Positions 40,743-50,533 of a DNA stretch of 51,710 nt are shown piece by piece. Position numbers and translations under genes: made by a program. The notes beneath the pieces were generated by a model that saw only the letters and a list, made by a program, of their open reading frames with translations, was not told where the DNA came from and made no database searches. This DNA comes from JBBAFM01 sp041655415 (GTDB lineage: Bacteria > Bacillota > Clostridia > Peptostreptococcales > JAAYPU01). Numbering within the stretch: the first letter of the stretch is position 1; each line of letters starts with the position of its first letter. The DNA is taken from assembly GCA_964429195.1 (NCBI GenBank), contig CAYSBC010000006.1:1-51710 (forward strand). Reading direction: 5' to 3'.

Positions 40743-41564
40743 ATGAGTATGGATTATAATCATTTAAAAGAGACTGCGGCAGAAATAAGAAAAAGTATCA
40801 TTGAATCTGTTTATTCTGCAGCTTCAGGGCATCCGGGAGGATCCTTATCAGCCGTAGAAATATTAACGGCCTTGTACTTTGAAAAGATGGATGTGGACAT
40901 CCATAATCCTAAAAAAAAGGATAGGGATCGTTTTGTCTTATCTAAAGGACATGCAACGCCGGTTCTGTATAGTACTTTGGCCGAGAAAGGCTTTTTTGAT
41001 AAAGGATTACTGACAACCTTTAGGAAAACAGGTTCTATACTTCAAGGACACCCGGATATGAAAAAGGTTCCCGGGGTGGATATGTCAACAGGGTCACTAG
41101 GCCAAGGATTCTCGGCAGCCGTCGGAATGGCCTTAGGCTTAAAGCTGGACAAGAGTAACAAGAGAGTATATGCTTTGCTAGGGGATGGAGAGCAACAAGA
41201 AGGATTGGTATGGGAAGCGGCTATGAGTGCTTCTCATTACAAGTTGGACAATCTAACCCTCTTTATTGATTTTAACGGCCTTCAAATCGATGGAAAAAAT
41301 GAAGAGGTTCTCAACATTAATCCATTACCTGAAAAGTGGAAAGCCTTTGGATGGCATGTTTTAGAAATCGATGGACATAGTTTTGAGGAAATATTTAGAG
41401 CCATTGAAATTGCGGAAAACACGAAGATGATCCCGACAGTTATTATTGCCCGTACCATCAAAGGAAAAGGTGTTTCTTTTATGGAAGGCGATGCCGGATG
41501 GCATGGCAAAGCACCTAATGATGAAGAATACAAAATAGCTATGCAGGAATTAGGAGGTGAGTAG
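40743..41564 (+). CDS. Transketolase, N-terminal subunit
   Basis: This is the thiamin-diphosphate-binding half of a split transketolase, which moves two-carbon units between sugar phosphates in the non-oxidative pentose phosphate pathway. The 273-residue protein has GHPGGSLSAVEILTALYF and the TPP motif LLGDGEQQEGLVWEAA. The ATG follows GGGAGG. Its stop is 1 base before the C-terminal subunit start. Split transketolases are common in Clostridia and archaea and make the classical enzyme from two chains. Confidence 0.93.
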   Translation: MSMDYNHLKETAAEIRKSIIESVYSAASGHPGGSLSAVEILTALYFEKMDVDIHNPKKKDRDRFVLSKGHATPVLYSTLAEKGFFDKGLLTTFRKTGSILQGHPDMKKVPGVDMSTGSLGQGFSAAVGMALGLKLDKSNKRVYALLGDGEQQEGLVWEAAMSASHYKLDNLTLFIDFNGLQIDGKNEEVLNINPLPEKWKAFGWHVLEIDGHSFEEIFRAIEIAENTKMIPTVIIARTIKGKGVSFMEGDAGWHGKAPNDEEYKIAMQELGGE

Positions 41565-41565
41565 A

Positions 41566-42495
41566 GTGGTTCAAATCGCAACAAGACAAGCTTATGGAGA
41601 AACTTTAGCTAAACTGGGAGAGGCAAACAAGGATATTGTAGTCCTTGACGCAGACCTTTCGAAATCAACAATGACTACTCATTTTGCTAAGAAGTTTCCT
41701 GAAAGATTTTTCAATATGGGTATAGCCGAACAAAATTTATATGGGGCTGCTGCTGGTTTATCAACAACAGGGAAGACTGTATTTGCAAGTACATTTGCAA
41801 TCTTTGCCGCAGGCAGGGCCTTTGAAATAATAAGGAATGCTATATGCTATTCCCGCCTAAATGTGAAAATATGTGCAACGCACTCAGGTGTTACAGTAGG
41901 AGAAGATGGCGGAAGCCACCAGGCTATAGAGGATATCGCTGCCATGAGGGCCTTGCCCAATATGACTGTTCTTTGCCCATCCGACGCCGTCAGCACGGAA
42001 GCTGCTATTAAAAAAGCGGCAGAAATGGATGGCCCTGTCTATGTAAGATTAGGAAGATTGGCTGTTGATGTCTTGTACAATCAAGAGGATTTTCATTATG
42101 AAATAGGAAAAGCAATAACCCTAAGGCCGGGAAAGGATATGACCATCATAGCCACAGGTTTCATGGTCCATGAAGCTTTAAAAGCAGTAGATTTATTAGC
42201 TCAAAAAGGTATAGAGGCCAGACTTATCGACATGCACACAATAAAGCCACTGGATAAGGACATTATTATTCAAGCTGCAAAAGAGACTGGAGCAATTGTT
42301 ACAGCTGAGGAACATAATATTATCGGGGGTTTGGGATCCGCCGTAGCTGAAGTTTTGGCTGAAAATTATCCTGTCAAGATGAAAAGGGTTGGATTAAAGG
42401 ATCACTTCGGGGAATCAGGAAAGCCTTTGGAATTGATCAAAAAATTTAATTTGACAGCTGAAGATATTGTTGAAGCAGCATTACAATTAAAATAA
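41566..42495 (+). CDS. Transketolase, C-terminal subunit
   Basis: I chose GTG 41566, eight bases after AGGAGG (41552-41557); GTG 41557 overlaps that site. The 309-residue product has the pyrimidine-binding domain with catalytic Glu in GIAEQNLYGAAAGLS and the C-terminal transketolase domain (DMHTIKPLDKD). It works with the N-terminal subunit encoded just upstream. The pair ends at a strong terminator. 1-deoxyxylulose phosphate synthase is excluded by the split layout and length. Confidence 0.93.
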   Translation: MVQIATRQAYGETLAKLGEANKDIVVLDADLSKSTMTTHFAKKFPERFFNMGIAEQNLYGAAAGLSTTGKTVFASTFAIFAAGRAFEIIRNAICYSRLNVKICATHSGVTVGEDGGSHQAIEDIAAMRALPNMTVLCPSDAVSTEAAIKKAAEMDGPVYVRLGRLAVDVLYNQEDFHYEIGKAITLRPGKDMTIIATGFMVHEALKAVDLLAQKGIEARLIDMHTIKPLDKDIIIQAAKETGAIVTAEEHNIIGGLGSAVAEVLAENYPVKMKRVGLKDHFGESGKPLELIKKFNLTAEDIVEAALQLK

Positions 42496-42520
42496 CCCAT
42501 AGCAGCTAAATTTTTAATAA

Positions 42521-42565
42521 AAACCTTCTTGTATAAAAAACTTATGCAAGAAGGTTTATTTTTTT
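42521..42565 (+). terminator. Terminator after the transketolase genes
   Basis: AAACCTTCTTG (42521-42531) and CAAGAAGGTTT (42547-42557) form a perfect 11-bp stem followed by T-rich bases. Confidence 0.9.
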
Positions 42566-42613
42566 GCAGAATATCCGATAGTATAAATATATTAAAGTAA
42601 AGAGGGGGACAAA

Positions 42614-45241
42614 ATGAAAAAAATTAGTCAAAAGGTTATGGCTGTCATAACTGCAGCAACTATATTGTCAAGCGTTCTTATAGGTGTGATGTGCATCTAT
42701 AAGATTCAAGAACAATCCAGCAAAAATTATGAAGCCTATAAGGAAGCTCTTTATAATGATTATGACGAGCTAGTTAAGAGTCAGGTTAATAATGCAATAT
42801 CCGTTATTAATTTGTATCATACTCAATATCAGGCAGGCGAATTATCATTAGAAGAAGCTCAAAAAAGAGCAGCTGATGGTGTAAGAGCTATGCGATATAA
42901 TGAAAGTGGTTATTTTTGGTTGGATACAGTGGATGGTATGGGTATAGCTAATGTGGATAGAAGCTTGGAAGGGACAGACAGAACTAACACACAAGACGTT
43001 CATGGTTTCTATACAGTAAAAGAAAGCTCAAGACTAGCCTTAGCCGGAGGAGGCTATATGGATTACGCTTGGCCTAAATTAGGGGAAACAGTGGAAAATG
43101 CCTCTCCAAAGAGAAGCTATTCAGGATTATTTGAGCCGTGGCAGTGGGTTGTTGGTACAGGAAATTATATTGATGATATTAATGCTATTGCTTTATCCTT
43201 TGAAGAGGAAAACAGTAAAAGCACCCAAGCCCTCGTCCATGTATTGATACTGACAGTCTGCGGTGTCTTGGCCTTAAGTATTATTATTGCTTATGTTTTT
43301 GGAAAAAAACTTGCAGCACCTATCGTAGCATTAAAAGAAACACTAAGGAAAATTGCGGGTACAGGCAATTTGGATATTGAGGTTCAAGTTAACACAAAGG
43401 ATGAGGTCCATGATTTATCTCTTGAATTTCAATCCCTTATTGATACAATGAAAAAACAAGCCGGGTATGCAGAAAAGATTGCAGACGGGGATTTGTCTAT
43501 TGAAATTGAGGCAAGATCCGAAGAGGATGTTCTAGCCAAAAACATGAATGAAGTTGTTGAGACTTTAAGACAATTGATTCAAGAAACAGACTCCCTCACA
43601 AGAGCAGCAACAGAGGGCAGGTTTAATGTAAGGGCGGCCCATGAACAATTTACCGGAGGTTATAAGGATATCCTACAGGGCATCAATAACACCTTGGAGG
43701 TCATTGTAGAAAAAGTATTATGGTATGAAGCCATTTTGGACTATACTCCTGTTCCTGTATCCGTAACAGATATGGATATGAATTGGACCTTTATCAATAA
43801 AGCAGCGGAGAAATTATCGAGTCTTAAGCGGGAAGATGTTTTGGGGAAACACTGCAGTAACTGGAAGGGCAGTGTGTGTGGAACGGATAGATGCGGTATA
43901 GAATGTTTAAAGAGAGATGAAAAGGAATCTTCCTTTGAACAAATGGGAAGGTACTTCAAGATTAGTCCATCCTATTTATTGAATGCAAAAGGAGAAAAGA
44001 TAGGTCATATTGAAATCATCGAAGATGAAACTGGCAGGATTAAAGCTAAAAACTACATCAAGAGTGAAGTGGATAGGCTGGCAAAAAATCTAGAGCTTCT
44101 TGCCGGTGGCAACTTAGCACTCGATTATGATGTAGCTAAGGGAGACAAATACACTGTAGTGGAGAAAGAGGCTTTCCTTCAAATCAATGAAAATTTAGAA
44201 ACAGCAATGGAATCCATCCAAGGTTATGTACAGGAGATATCCGATGTTCTTTTAGAAATGGCAAACTCTAATTTTGACATAGCCATTAAGAACGAATATC
44301 TGGGAGATTTTAGACAAATCAAAGAATCATTGAACACGGTATTAGAATCCTTTAATAGTATTTTACGTGAAATCCATGAATCGGCTGAGCAAGTAGAAAT
44401 TGGCGCTGAGCAGGTTGCAGCATCCAGCCAAAACCTTTCCCAAGGGGCTGCAGAGCAAGCGGCGGCTGTAGAGCAGATTGGTGCAACTGCTATTCAAATC
44501 TCCGATCAGACCAAGGAGAATGCTAACAATGCAAACAGGGCCAATGAACTCTCTATCAAGGCCAAAACAGATGCACAAAATGGAAACATTCAAATGGAAG
44601 GCATGCTGGAGGCCATGAATGCTATCAAGGAAGCATCGAAGAGTATTTCCAACATCATTAAAGTGATTGATGAAATTGCCTTCCAAACCAATATATTAGC
44701 CCTTAATGCCGCAGTAGAGGCAGCAAGGGCAGGAGACCATGGAAAAGGCTTTGCTGTAGTCGCTGAAGAGGTACGTAACTTAGCTGCAAGGAGTGCAACG
44801 GCAGCCAAGGAAACAACGAGTCTCATCGATAATTCCATTGATAAAGTGGAGGAAGGTTATAGGATAGCCAATCAGACTGCAGAGGCCTTGAATAATATTG
44901 TTGTAGGAGCGGCAGATACTGTAGAAATAGTGGGTAAGATAGCTGCTGCATCAGTAGAACAAGCCGATTCCATATCAGAAATCAGCAGAGGCATTGAACA
45001 AGTATCGCAAGTCACACAAATCAATACAGCCACTGCGGAAGAAAGTGCTTCGGCAAGTGAGCAAATGGCGGGTCAAGCCCAAATGTTAAAGGAATTGATT
45101 ACTCAATTTAAGATTAAACGGGATAGTAAGGATTCCTACATTAGGGAAGTTGCAGCGTCAAAGGATTTGCCGGAGAATAAAGATAAAAGAAAAAAGGAAG
45201 CTGAAATCCCTTTAGAAAAGTATGATTTCGGCAAATATTAA
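42614..45241 (+). CDS. Methyl-accepting chemotaxis protein with single Cache, HAMP and cysteine-rich PAS
   Basis: This 875-residue chemoreceptor has a membrane segment at about 8-30, a single Cache sensor (about 40-195; GYFWLDTVDGM, YSGLFEPWQWVVGTGNY), a second membrane segment (about 205-228), HAMP, PAS and the signalling hairpin with VIDEIAFQTNILALNAAVEA. Single Cache domains of this type bind small organic acids in related proteins. The PAS domain has C414, C422, C427 and C431, parallel to the cysteines of the other receptor (32162). The signalling parts of both are nearly the same, pointing to duplication followed by sensor swap. It ends at a 17-bp-stem terminator. Confidence 0.95.
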   Translation: MKKISQKVMAVITAATILSSVLIGVMCIYKIQEQSSKNYEAYKEALYNDYDELVKSQVNNAISVINLYHTQYQAGELSLEEAQKRAADGVRAMRYNESGYFWLDTVDGMGIANVDRSLEGTDRTNTQDVHGFYTVKESSRLALAGGGYMDYAWPKLGETVENASPKRSYSGLFEPWQWVVGTGNYIDDINAIALSFEEENSKSTQALVHVLILTVCGVLALSIIIAYVFGKKLAAPIVALKETLRKIAGTGNLDIEVQVNTKDEVHDLSLEFQSLIDTMKKQAGYAEKIADGDLSIEIEARSEEDVLAKNMNEVVETLRQLIQETDSLTRAATEGRFNVRAAHEQFTGGYKDILQGINNTLEVIVEKVLWYEAILDYTPVPVSVTDMDMNWTFINKAAEKLSSLKREDVLGKHCSNWKGSVCGTDRCGIECLKRDEKESSFEQMGRYFKISPSYLLNAKGEKIGHIEIIEDETGRIKAKNYIKSEVDRLAKNLELLAGGNLALDYDVAKGDKYTVVEKEAFLQINENLETAMESIQGYVQEISDVLLEMANSNFDIAIKNEYLGDFRQIKESLNTVLESFNSILREIHESAEQVEIGAEQVAASSQNLSQGAAEQAAAVEQIGATAIQISDQTKENANNANRANELSIKAKTDAQNGNIQMEGMLEAMNAIKEASKSISNIIKVIDEIAFQTNILALNAAVEAARAGDHGKGFAVVAEEVRNLAARSATAAKETTSLIDNSIDKVEEGYRIANQTAEALNNIVVGAADTVEIVGKIAAASVEQADSISEISRGIEQVSQVTQINTATAEESASASEQMAGQAQMLKELITQFKIKRDSKDSYIREVAASKDLPENKDKRKKEAEIPLEKYDFGKY

Positions 45242-45306
45242 ATATTGTCTTGGAGCTATAAAAGAAGAAGCAAGCTAATAATGTTATAATTACACATAAA
45301 AGCCAT

Positions 45307-45361
45307 AGCTAATTTATTCAATGAAATGGGAAGAGCACATTGAATAAATTAGCTTTTTTTA
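45307..45361 (+). terminator. Terminator after the second chemoreceptor
   Basis: AGCTAATTTATTCAATG (45307-45323) and CATTGAATAAATTAGCT (45338-45354) form a perfect 17-bp stem, followed by seven T. Confidence 0.92.
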
Positions 45362-45416
45362 TGCAATACTAAAAGAATAGCTTCTAATGGATCTAAGAAT
45401 ATAAGGGGCAGATAAT

Positions 45417-46607
45417 ATGAGATTTGTGCTGTTAATCAATGAAATTAATAAAAAAAGAATTCTGTTCATCGTCATTCTAACTTTTATTGTAGGCTCTCTC
45501 AGCGGCTGTTGGGATAAAGAAGAAATTGACCAAAGGGCAATTATTGCGGGAGTAGGAATCGATAAAAACCAGGAAGAAGAAGGCATCCATATGACGGTAC
45601 AAGTCATTATCCCTGATGAGGTACAGAAGCAAAGTGCAAAGCAAAGTGCTGTGTGGATAGGTACAGTTACAGGGACATCAGCATTTGATGCTGCCCGAAA
45701 TTTAACCCTAAAGACAGGGAGCAAAGCGTTATGGTCTCATTGCAGGATGTTGGTTGTAGGGGAAGAAGCAGCCAAAAGTGGGGTAAGTGATTTTATCGAT
45801 TGGTTTGAAAGGGATCATGAGCTGCGTCGCAGGACATACCTTTTGATTTCTAAAGGTGAAGCTAAGGACATTATTGAGGCGAGAACAGGCAGAGAAAGAG
45901 TACCGGCCTTTGATGTCGTTGAGCTTCTTGATACGGGTTATGTGACATCCAAGGTTCTGTTGGTTGATCTTCATCATTTTTTTAGTTTGATGTCCAGCAA
46001 GACAGCATGTGCCGTTGTTCCGGGCATAGAGATTTATACAAGGGAGGACATTGAGGGTGAGAAAAATAGACTGATAAGAGCAAGTGGATCAGCTATATTT
46101 AAGGATTATAAATTGCAAGCATGGATAGACGACAATGAAACACGTGGCATGATGTGGGTATTAAATCAGGTTAAAAATGGTGTCATTGAAGTAGAGAATC
46201 TATTAGATAATGGTAGAATCATTTCTTTGGAGATTCTCAGGTCCAAAACAAAAATAAAGCCACACCTTAAAGATGATGAAATAAGCATCACAATAGAGAT
46301 AAAAGAAGAAGGCAACATTGGAGGCACTCCCATACCAAGTTCCGATTTATCCAATCCTGAAAATATAAAAAAAATAGAAGAAAGAAAAGAAGAAGCCATC
46401 AAGAAAGAGGTTGAGCACATCATTAAAAAAGCGCAAGATTTGAACACTGATATCTTTGATTTTGGACGGGCAATCTATCGCAAGTACCCTCAGGTTTGGA
46501 AGAGTATAGAGAAGGAATGGGATGAAATATTCCCAACTCTCAAAGTAAATGTCATAGTTGATGCAAAGATTAGAAGAAGTGGACTTATTATGAATGAGCC
46601 CAAATAA
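45417..46607 (+). CDS. Ger(x)C family spore germination lipoprotein, first copy
   Basis: This is the C subunit of a germinant receptor, a lipoprotein on the outer face of the spore inner membrane. The 396-residue product has a hydrophobic leader and a lipobox LSGC with acylated Cys31, followed by WDKEEIDQRAIIAGVGID, the family signature. The ATG follows AAGGGG. The next gene encodes a clear paralogue. With the following B and A genes this forms one receptor operon, which would be expected to depend on forespore sigma-G. Confidence 0.93.
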   Translation: MRFVLLINEINKKRILFIVILTFIVGSLSGCWDKEEIDQRAIIAGVGIDKNQEEEGIHMTVQVIIPDEVQKQSAKQSAVWIGTVTGTSAFDAARNLTLKTGSKALWSHCRMLVVGEEAAKSGVSDFIDWFERDHELRRRTYLLISKGEAKDIIEARTGRERVPAFDVVELLDTGYVTSKVLLVDLHHFFSLMSSKTACAVVPGIEIYTREDIEGEKNRLIRASGSAIFKDYKLQAWIDDNETRGMMWVLNQVKNGVIEVENLLDNGRIISLEILRSKTKIKPHLKDDEISITIEIKEEGNIGGTPIPSSDLSNPENIKKIEERKEEAIKKEVEHIIKKAQDLNTDIFDFGRAIYRKYPQVWKSIEKEWDEIFPTLKVNVIVDAKIRRSGLIMNEPK

Positions 46608-46624
46608 CCAAGGGGAGTATGAAT

Positions 46625-47797
46625 ATGAATAAGCGAGTTAACCTTATTTGCATAGCATGCATTTTTATGGCACTTTCTGTTACCGGGTGTTTTGGTAAGG
46701 AGGAAATAAACCAGTTAACCATTATTGCAGGAGTAGGAATGGATGTATCCCAGAAGGAAGAAGGTATTCAATTGACGGTACAGGCCATACTGCCCGAAGA
46801 AATTCAAGAGCAAGTAAAGCTTGAGGAAGGGCAAAGACCTGTTTGGCTAGGAACAGTTACAGGAGACAGCATATTTGATGCAGTTAGAAATTTGTCATTG
46901 CTCACAGGAAGCAGAATACTATGGGGTCATAGTCAAGTTCTCATTATTGGAGAGGAAGCAGCCAGGCAAGGCATAAAAGAAACTATCGATTGGTTTGAAA
47001 GAAGCCCGGAGTTTCGACGTAGGACTTTCATCATGGTTGCTAAAGGTGAAGCCAGGAGTATCATTGAGGCAAAAGAGGGGATAGATAAAATTCCCGCCTT
47101 TAATATAGGAAAATTGAATGAAGGAAGTGAGAATACATCAAAAGTGGTCTCAAGAGATTTGCGGATGCTCATATCTACACTCTCTAGCAAAACAACTTGT
47201 GCTATATTACCCGGAATAACGGTTTACAACAAGATAGACAGGGAAGGAAAAGAAAATAAGGCAACTAAAATACAGGATACCGCTGTTTTTAAAGATTATA
47301 AATTAATTGGTTGGCTAAATGAAAAAGAAACCCGCGGATTATTGTGGGTCCTAGGGGAAGTTAAAAGCGGTGTTATTGATGTCCAGCATCCTAAAGATGA
47401 AGAAAGATTTATTTCTTTTGAGATCATTAGGGCCGGTAGCAAAATTAAGCCTAGGATAAAAGATAACAAGGTGACGATAATCATTGAAATAAATGAGAAG
47501 GGTAATATTGCGTCTGTTCCGAGCCCTATTATTGATATTTCAAAGCCAAAAAATATATTGGAGCTTGAAGAAGCAAAGAAATCCGCAATAGAAAAGGATG
47601 TATCTTTAGCACTTACAAAGGCCAAAGAAATGAATGCAGATATTTTTGGTATAGGAGAAGCAATTCATAGGGACTACCCGAAGGAATGGAAAAAGCTAGA
47701 GCAGGAATGGGATAGCATTTTCCCAAATCTTGAGATTGAAGTCAGGGTAAGCTCAAAGTTAAGAAGAACCGGCCTTATTACAATAAATAAAAATTAG
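46625..47797 (+). CDS. Ger(x)C family spore germination lipoprotein, second copy
   Basis: I chose ATG 46625, seven bases after AGGGGAG; ATG 46619 is too close. The 390-residue lipoprotein has lipobox VTGC (Cys22) and FGKEEINQLTIIAGVGMD, aligned with the first copy along its full length. Both end in FPxLxVxV-type strands with RRTGLI or RRSGLI. Two C subunits in one receptor operon are unusual. They may give alternative receptors or a mixed complex. Confidence 0.93.
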   Translation: MNKRVNLICIACIFMALSVTGCFGKEEINQLTIIAGVGMDVSQKEEGIQLTVQAILPEEIQEQVKLEEGQRPVWLGTVTGDSIFDAVRNLSLLTGSRILWGHSQVLIIGEEAARQGIKETIDWFERSPEFRRRTFIMVAKGEARSIIEAKEGIDKIPAFNIGKLNEGSENTSKVVSRDLRMLISTLSSKTTCAILPGITVYNKIDREGKENKATKIQDTAVFKDYKLIGWLNEKETRGLLWVLGEVKSGVIDVQHPKDEERFISFEIIRAGSKIKPRIKDNKVTIIIEINEKGNIASVPSPIIDISKPKNILELEEAKKSAIEKDVSLALTKAKEMNADIFGIGEAIHRDYPKEWKKLEQEWDSIFPNLEIEVRVSSKLRRTGLITINKN

Positions 47798-47823
47798 ATT
47801 TAGAAAAAAGATGGAGAAGAATT

Positions 47824-48927
47824 ATGTTGGAAAAAGCTAAAATAACAAACCTGCAAACCACATGGTTAATGATAATGCTTGTTTCATCAACTGGGATATT
47901 GACCCTCCCAACCCTCGTATACAAAGCAGCAAAACAAGATGCATGGTTAACCATGATTGTTGTTGGAGTTTTGGGAATCATTGTAGCCTATATTTTAACT
48001 CGGTTAGGACTTATGTTTAGTGGAAAAACAATCATACAGTTCAGCGAAAAAATTCTAGGGAAACCTTTAGGCAAGATAATCGGTTTTATTTATTGTGTAT
48101 TTTTTATACATATCAATGCCGTTGTCATTAGGCAATTTTCCGATATCCTAGCCGGTCACTTTTTTTCAAATGCACCTGTCCTATTCTTTTCTATTGCCAT
48201 CATGATCATCTCAATTTATGCCGTTTTGAGTGGCATTGAGGTCATTGCAAGAGTGAATGAAATAATCTTTCCCATATTTCTAGTAGTGACCAATGGGATT
48301 ATCCTTTTGAGCATAGGAGATATGGATTTCAAAAATTTCATGCCTGTACTAGAGAATGGATGGGCACCAATCCTAGAAGGGGCCTATTTGGAGATGTATT
48401 TTATCAGTGAAATAGTAGTTTTGCTCATGCTTATGCCCTATATCAATCAGCCTGAAAACACACGAAAGTCAATGTATATAGGGATTGTTGCATTAGCGGT
48501 GTTTGGAATAATAATTTTTGGAGGTATAGGAGCTGTTTTTGGGTCTACCCATGCAAGTAATATTAATTATCCTTTTAATGCATTAGCGCGCTATGTTCGT
48601 GTCGGGGATTTTATTGTAAGGGTAGAGTCCTTTGTTGTCTTTATTTGGGTAACCGGTGTGTCTATTAAAATTGCCTTATTCCACTATTGTGCAGTCATGG
48701 CTATTAGTCAGTGGCTAAACTTAAAAAGCTATAAGCCACTTGTCATCCCTGTGGGAGGGGTTATGGTAGTGCTTTCTATGGTCATTGTAGAAAATATTAT
48801 GGAGATGGGAAAATTGCTAACGAAAATCGTGGTAATCCCTTATCTATTCATAGAAATAGGGATTCCTTTCCTCTTATTAATTATTGCATTATTACGAAAG
48901 AAAGGAGATAAAACATATGTTAAATAG
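47824..48927 (+). CDS. GerAB-type spore germination permease, first copy
   Basis: The 367-residue protein has about ten membrane segments of the amino acid/polyamine/organocation type. It starts KAKITNLQTTWLMIMLVSSTGILTLP and has the family segment SGIEVIARVNEIIFP. The B subunit is thought to bind the germinant, often an amino acid, within the spore inner membrane. The ATG follows GGAGAAG. The following A gene overlaps it by 11 bases. A second B gene closes the operon. Confidence 0.93.
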   Translation: MLEKAKITNLQTTWLMIMLVSSTGILTLPTLVYKAAKQDAWLTMIVVGVLGIIVAYILTRLGLMFSGKTIIQFSEKILGKPLGKIIGFIYCVFFIHINAVVIRQFSDILAGHFFSNAPVLFFSIAIMIISIYAVLSGIEVIARVNEIIFPIFLVVTNGIILLSIGDMDFKNFMPVLENGWAPILEGAYLEMYFISEIVVLLMLMPYINQPENTRKSMYIGIVALAVFGIIIFGGIGAVFGSTHASNINYPFNALARYVRVGDFIVRVESFVVFIWVTGVSIKIALFHYCAVMAISQWLNLKSYKPLVIPVGGVMVVLSMVIVENIMEMGKLLTKIVVIPYLFIEIGIPFLLLIIALLRKKGDKTYVK

Positions 48928-50533
48928 ACTTATGCAACAATTCAATTTTATAAAAGAAAGTTTAAGAAAAGAAAAGGATGATGCTGAGTCTAATAATACG
49001 GACCAATCCAAAAAAGAAGAGCTTTCAAAAAGTCTTGCAACAAATCTAGAAAAATTAAGGAGCACCTTGGGATCCAGTAACGATATAGTCATTAGAGAAT
49101 TCAACATAGGCCTTGATAATGGACCTGAGGCATGTCTATTATTCATTGATGGTCTTGTCAACAAAGAAATGATTAACGAAGATATTATGCGAGCTATCAT
49201 GATAGATAGCCGCATCATTGAAGATACAGTTTCAGTTAAGAAACATCATCTGTTGGATGTACTTAAAGAGAATTCGCTTTTCACATGCGAATTAAAAGAA
49301 GTATATACCTTTGAAGAAGTTATTCAAGCCATACTTTCAGGTGAAACCATCGTGCTTGTCGATGGCTATGAAAGTGGACTGCAGTTAGGGACAAGAGGCT
49401 GGGACTATCGGGCTATATCAGAGCCTCAAACAGAAGCTGTAGTAAGAGGTCCCAGGGAAGGATTTACTGAGACATTGAGGGTTAACACAGCCCTTCTGAG
49501 AAGGAAAATTAAAGATCCTAACTTGACATTTGAATCCACAAAGATTGGAGAGGTAACGAAGACAGATGTAAGTATTGCTTATGTGAAGGGTATCGCTAAT
49601 CTCAAGGTTGTGGAGGAGATAAAAAAGAGATTAGCACGAATCAAGATAGATGGTATTCTCGAGTCAGGTCAGATTGAGCAGCTTATTGAGGATGCGCCAC
49701 TCTCTATTTTTGCAACCGTTGGCAATTCAGAAAAGCCGGATGTGACCGCTGCCAAGCTATTGGATGGGAAGGTTGCTATTATGACGGATGGCACACCTAT
49801 TGTTCTCATTGTACCCTATCTTTTTATAGAGTCTGTTCAAAATAGCGAGGATTATTATTCTCGTCCTTGGTATTCCAGCCTGATTAGATGGATTCGATTT
49901 GCAGCATTAGGTATTACCCTGTTTTTACCGGCAATTTACATTGTTAGTCAATCCTATCACCATGAAATGATTCCTACAATACTCCTGATTACCATGGCTG
50001 CTGCCAGATCAGGTGTTCCGTTTCCTGTCTTGGTGGAGACGCTTCTCATGGCACTTGCCTTTGAAATACTAAGGGAAGCAGGAGTCAGAATGCCCAAGGC
50101 TGTAGGACAAGCAGTAAGCATCGTCGGAGCCCTAGTCTTAGGTCAGGCAGCTGTTGAAGCAGGGATAGTAAGTGCACCTTCAGTTATTGTCATAGCCCTA
50201 ACAGCGATAGCAGGATTCCTTATTCCATCCCAGACTGACTCCATGAGTATTTTACGTTTTCTTTTCATGATATTAGCAGGTGTCGGTGGACTCTTTGGCA
50301 TACTGTGGGGCATGATTTTGGTACTGATTCATCTAGTGAAGCTTCGTTCTTTTGGTATTCCTTATATGTCTCCTATTGCCCCTATGAATTTAGGGGAAGA
50401 AGTGAAAGAAGTTATGATGGTCGCGCCTATATGGAAGAGAAATAAAAGACAACCTTTGATAGGAAAAGAAAACCCTAAAAGAGGAGAAAATGAGATGCCA
50501 AAACCCCCAGAGAAAGACGGTAATGAAGTATGA
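48917..50533 (+). CDS. GerAA-type spore germination protein (A subunit)
   Basis: I chose ATG 48917, a few bases after AAAGGAG; the open frame from 48884 overlaps the B gene. The 538-residue protein has a soluble N-terminal domain (1-300, with RGWDYRAISEPQTEAVVRGPREGF and PFVVRTSE-like features in ADLxxxSKIG), then about five membrane segments (310-480; ISTLVPYLFIESVQNSEDYY precedes them) and a polar Pro/Lys-rich tail. A subunits form the oligomeric channel of germinant receptors. Only one A gene is present for two B and two C genes. Confidence 0.93.
   Translation: MLNRLMQQFNFIKESLRKEKDDAESNNTDQSKKEELSKSLATNLEKLRSTLGSSNDIVIREFNIGLDNGPEACLLFIDGLVNKEMINEDIMRAIMIDSRIIEDTVSVKKHHLLDVLKENSLFTCELKEVYTFEEVIQAILSGETIVLVDGYESGLQLGTRGWDYRAISEPQTEAVVRGPREGFTETLRVNTALLRRKIKDPNLTFESTKIGEVTKTDVSIAYVKGIANLKVVEEIKKRLARIKIDGILESGQIEQLIEDAPLSIFATVGNSEKPDVTAAKLLDGKVAIMTDGTPIVLIVPYLFIESVQNSEDYYSRPWYSSLIRWIRFAALGITLFLPAIYIVSQSYHHEMIPTILLITMAAARSGVPFPVLVETLLMALAFEILREAGVRMPKAVGQAVSIVGALVLGQAAVEAGIVSAPSVIVIALTAIAGFLIPSQTDSMSILRFLFMILAGVGGLFGILWGMILVLIHLVKLRSFGIPYMSPIAPMNLGEEVKEVMMVAPIWKRNKRQPLIGKENPKRGENEMPKPPEKDGNEV

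Noticed and set aside
42575..42580. CCGATA upstream of the second chemoreceptor as a sigma-D (flagellar) -10
   Set aside because: No TAAA-type -35 lies at the required 15-base distance; the expected place reads TTTA.
48911..48922. AAACATATGTTA resembles a LexA-like box
   Set aside because: It is the spacer and ATG start of the GerA subunit gene inside an operon, the outer bases do not fit the consensus, and no promoter is nearby.
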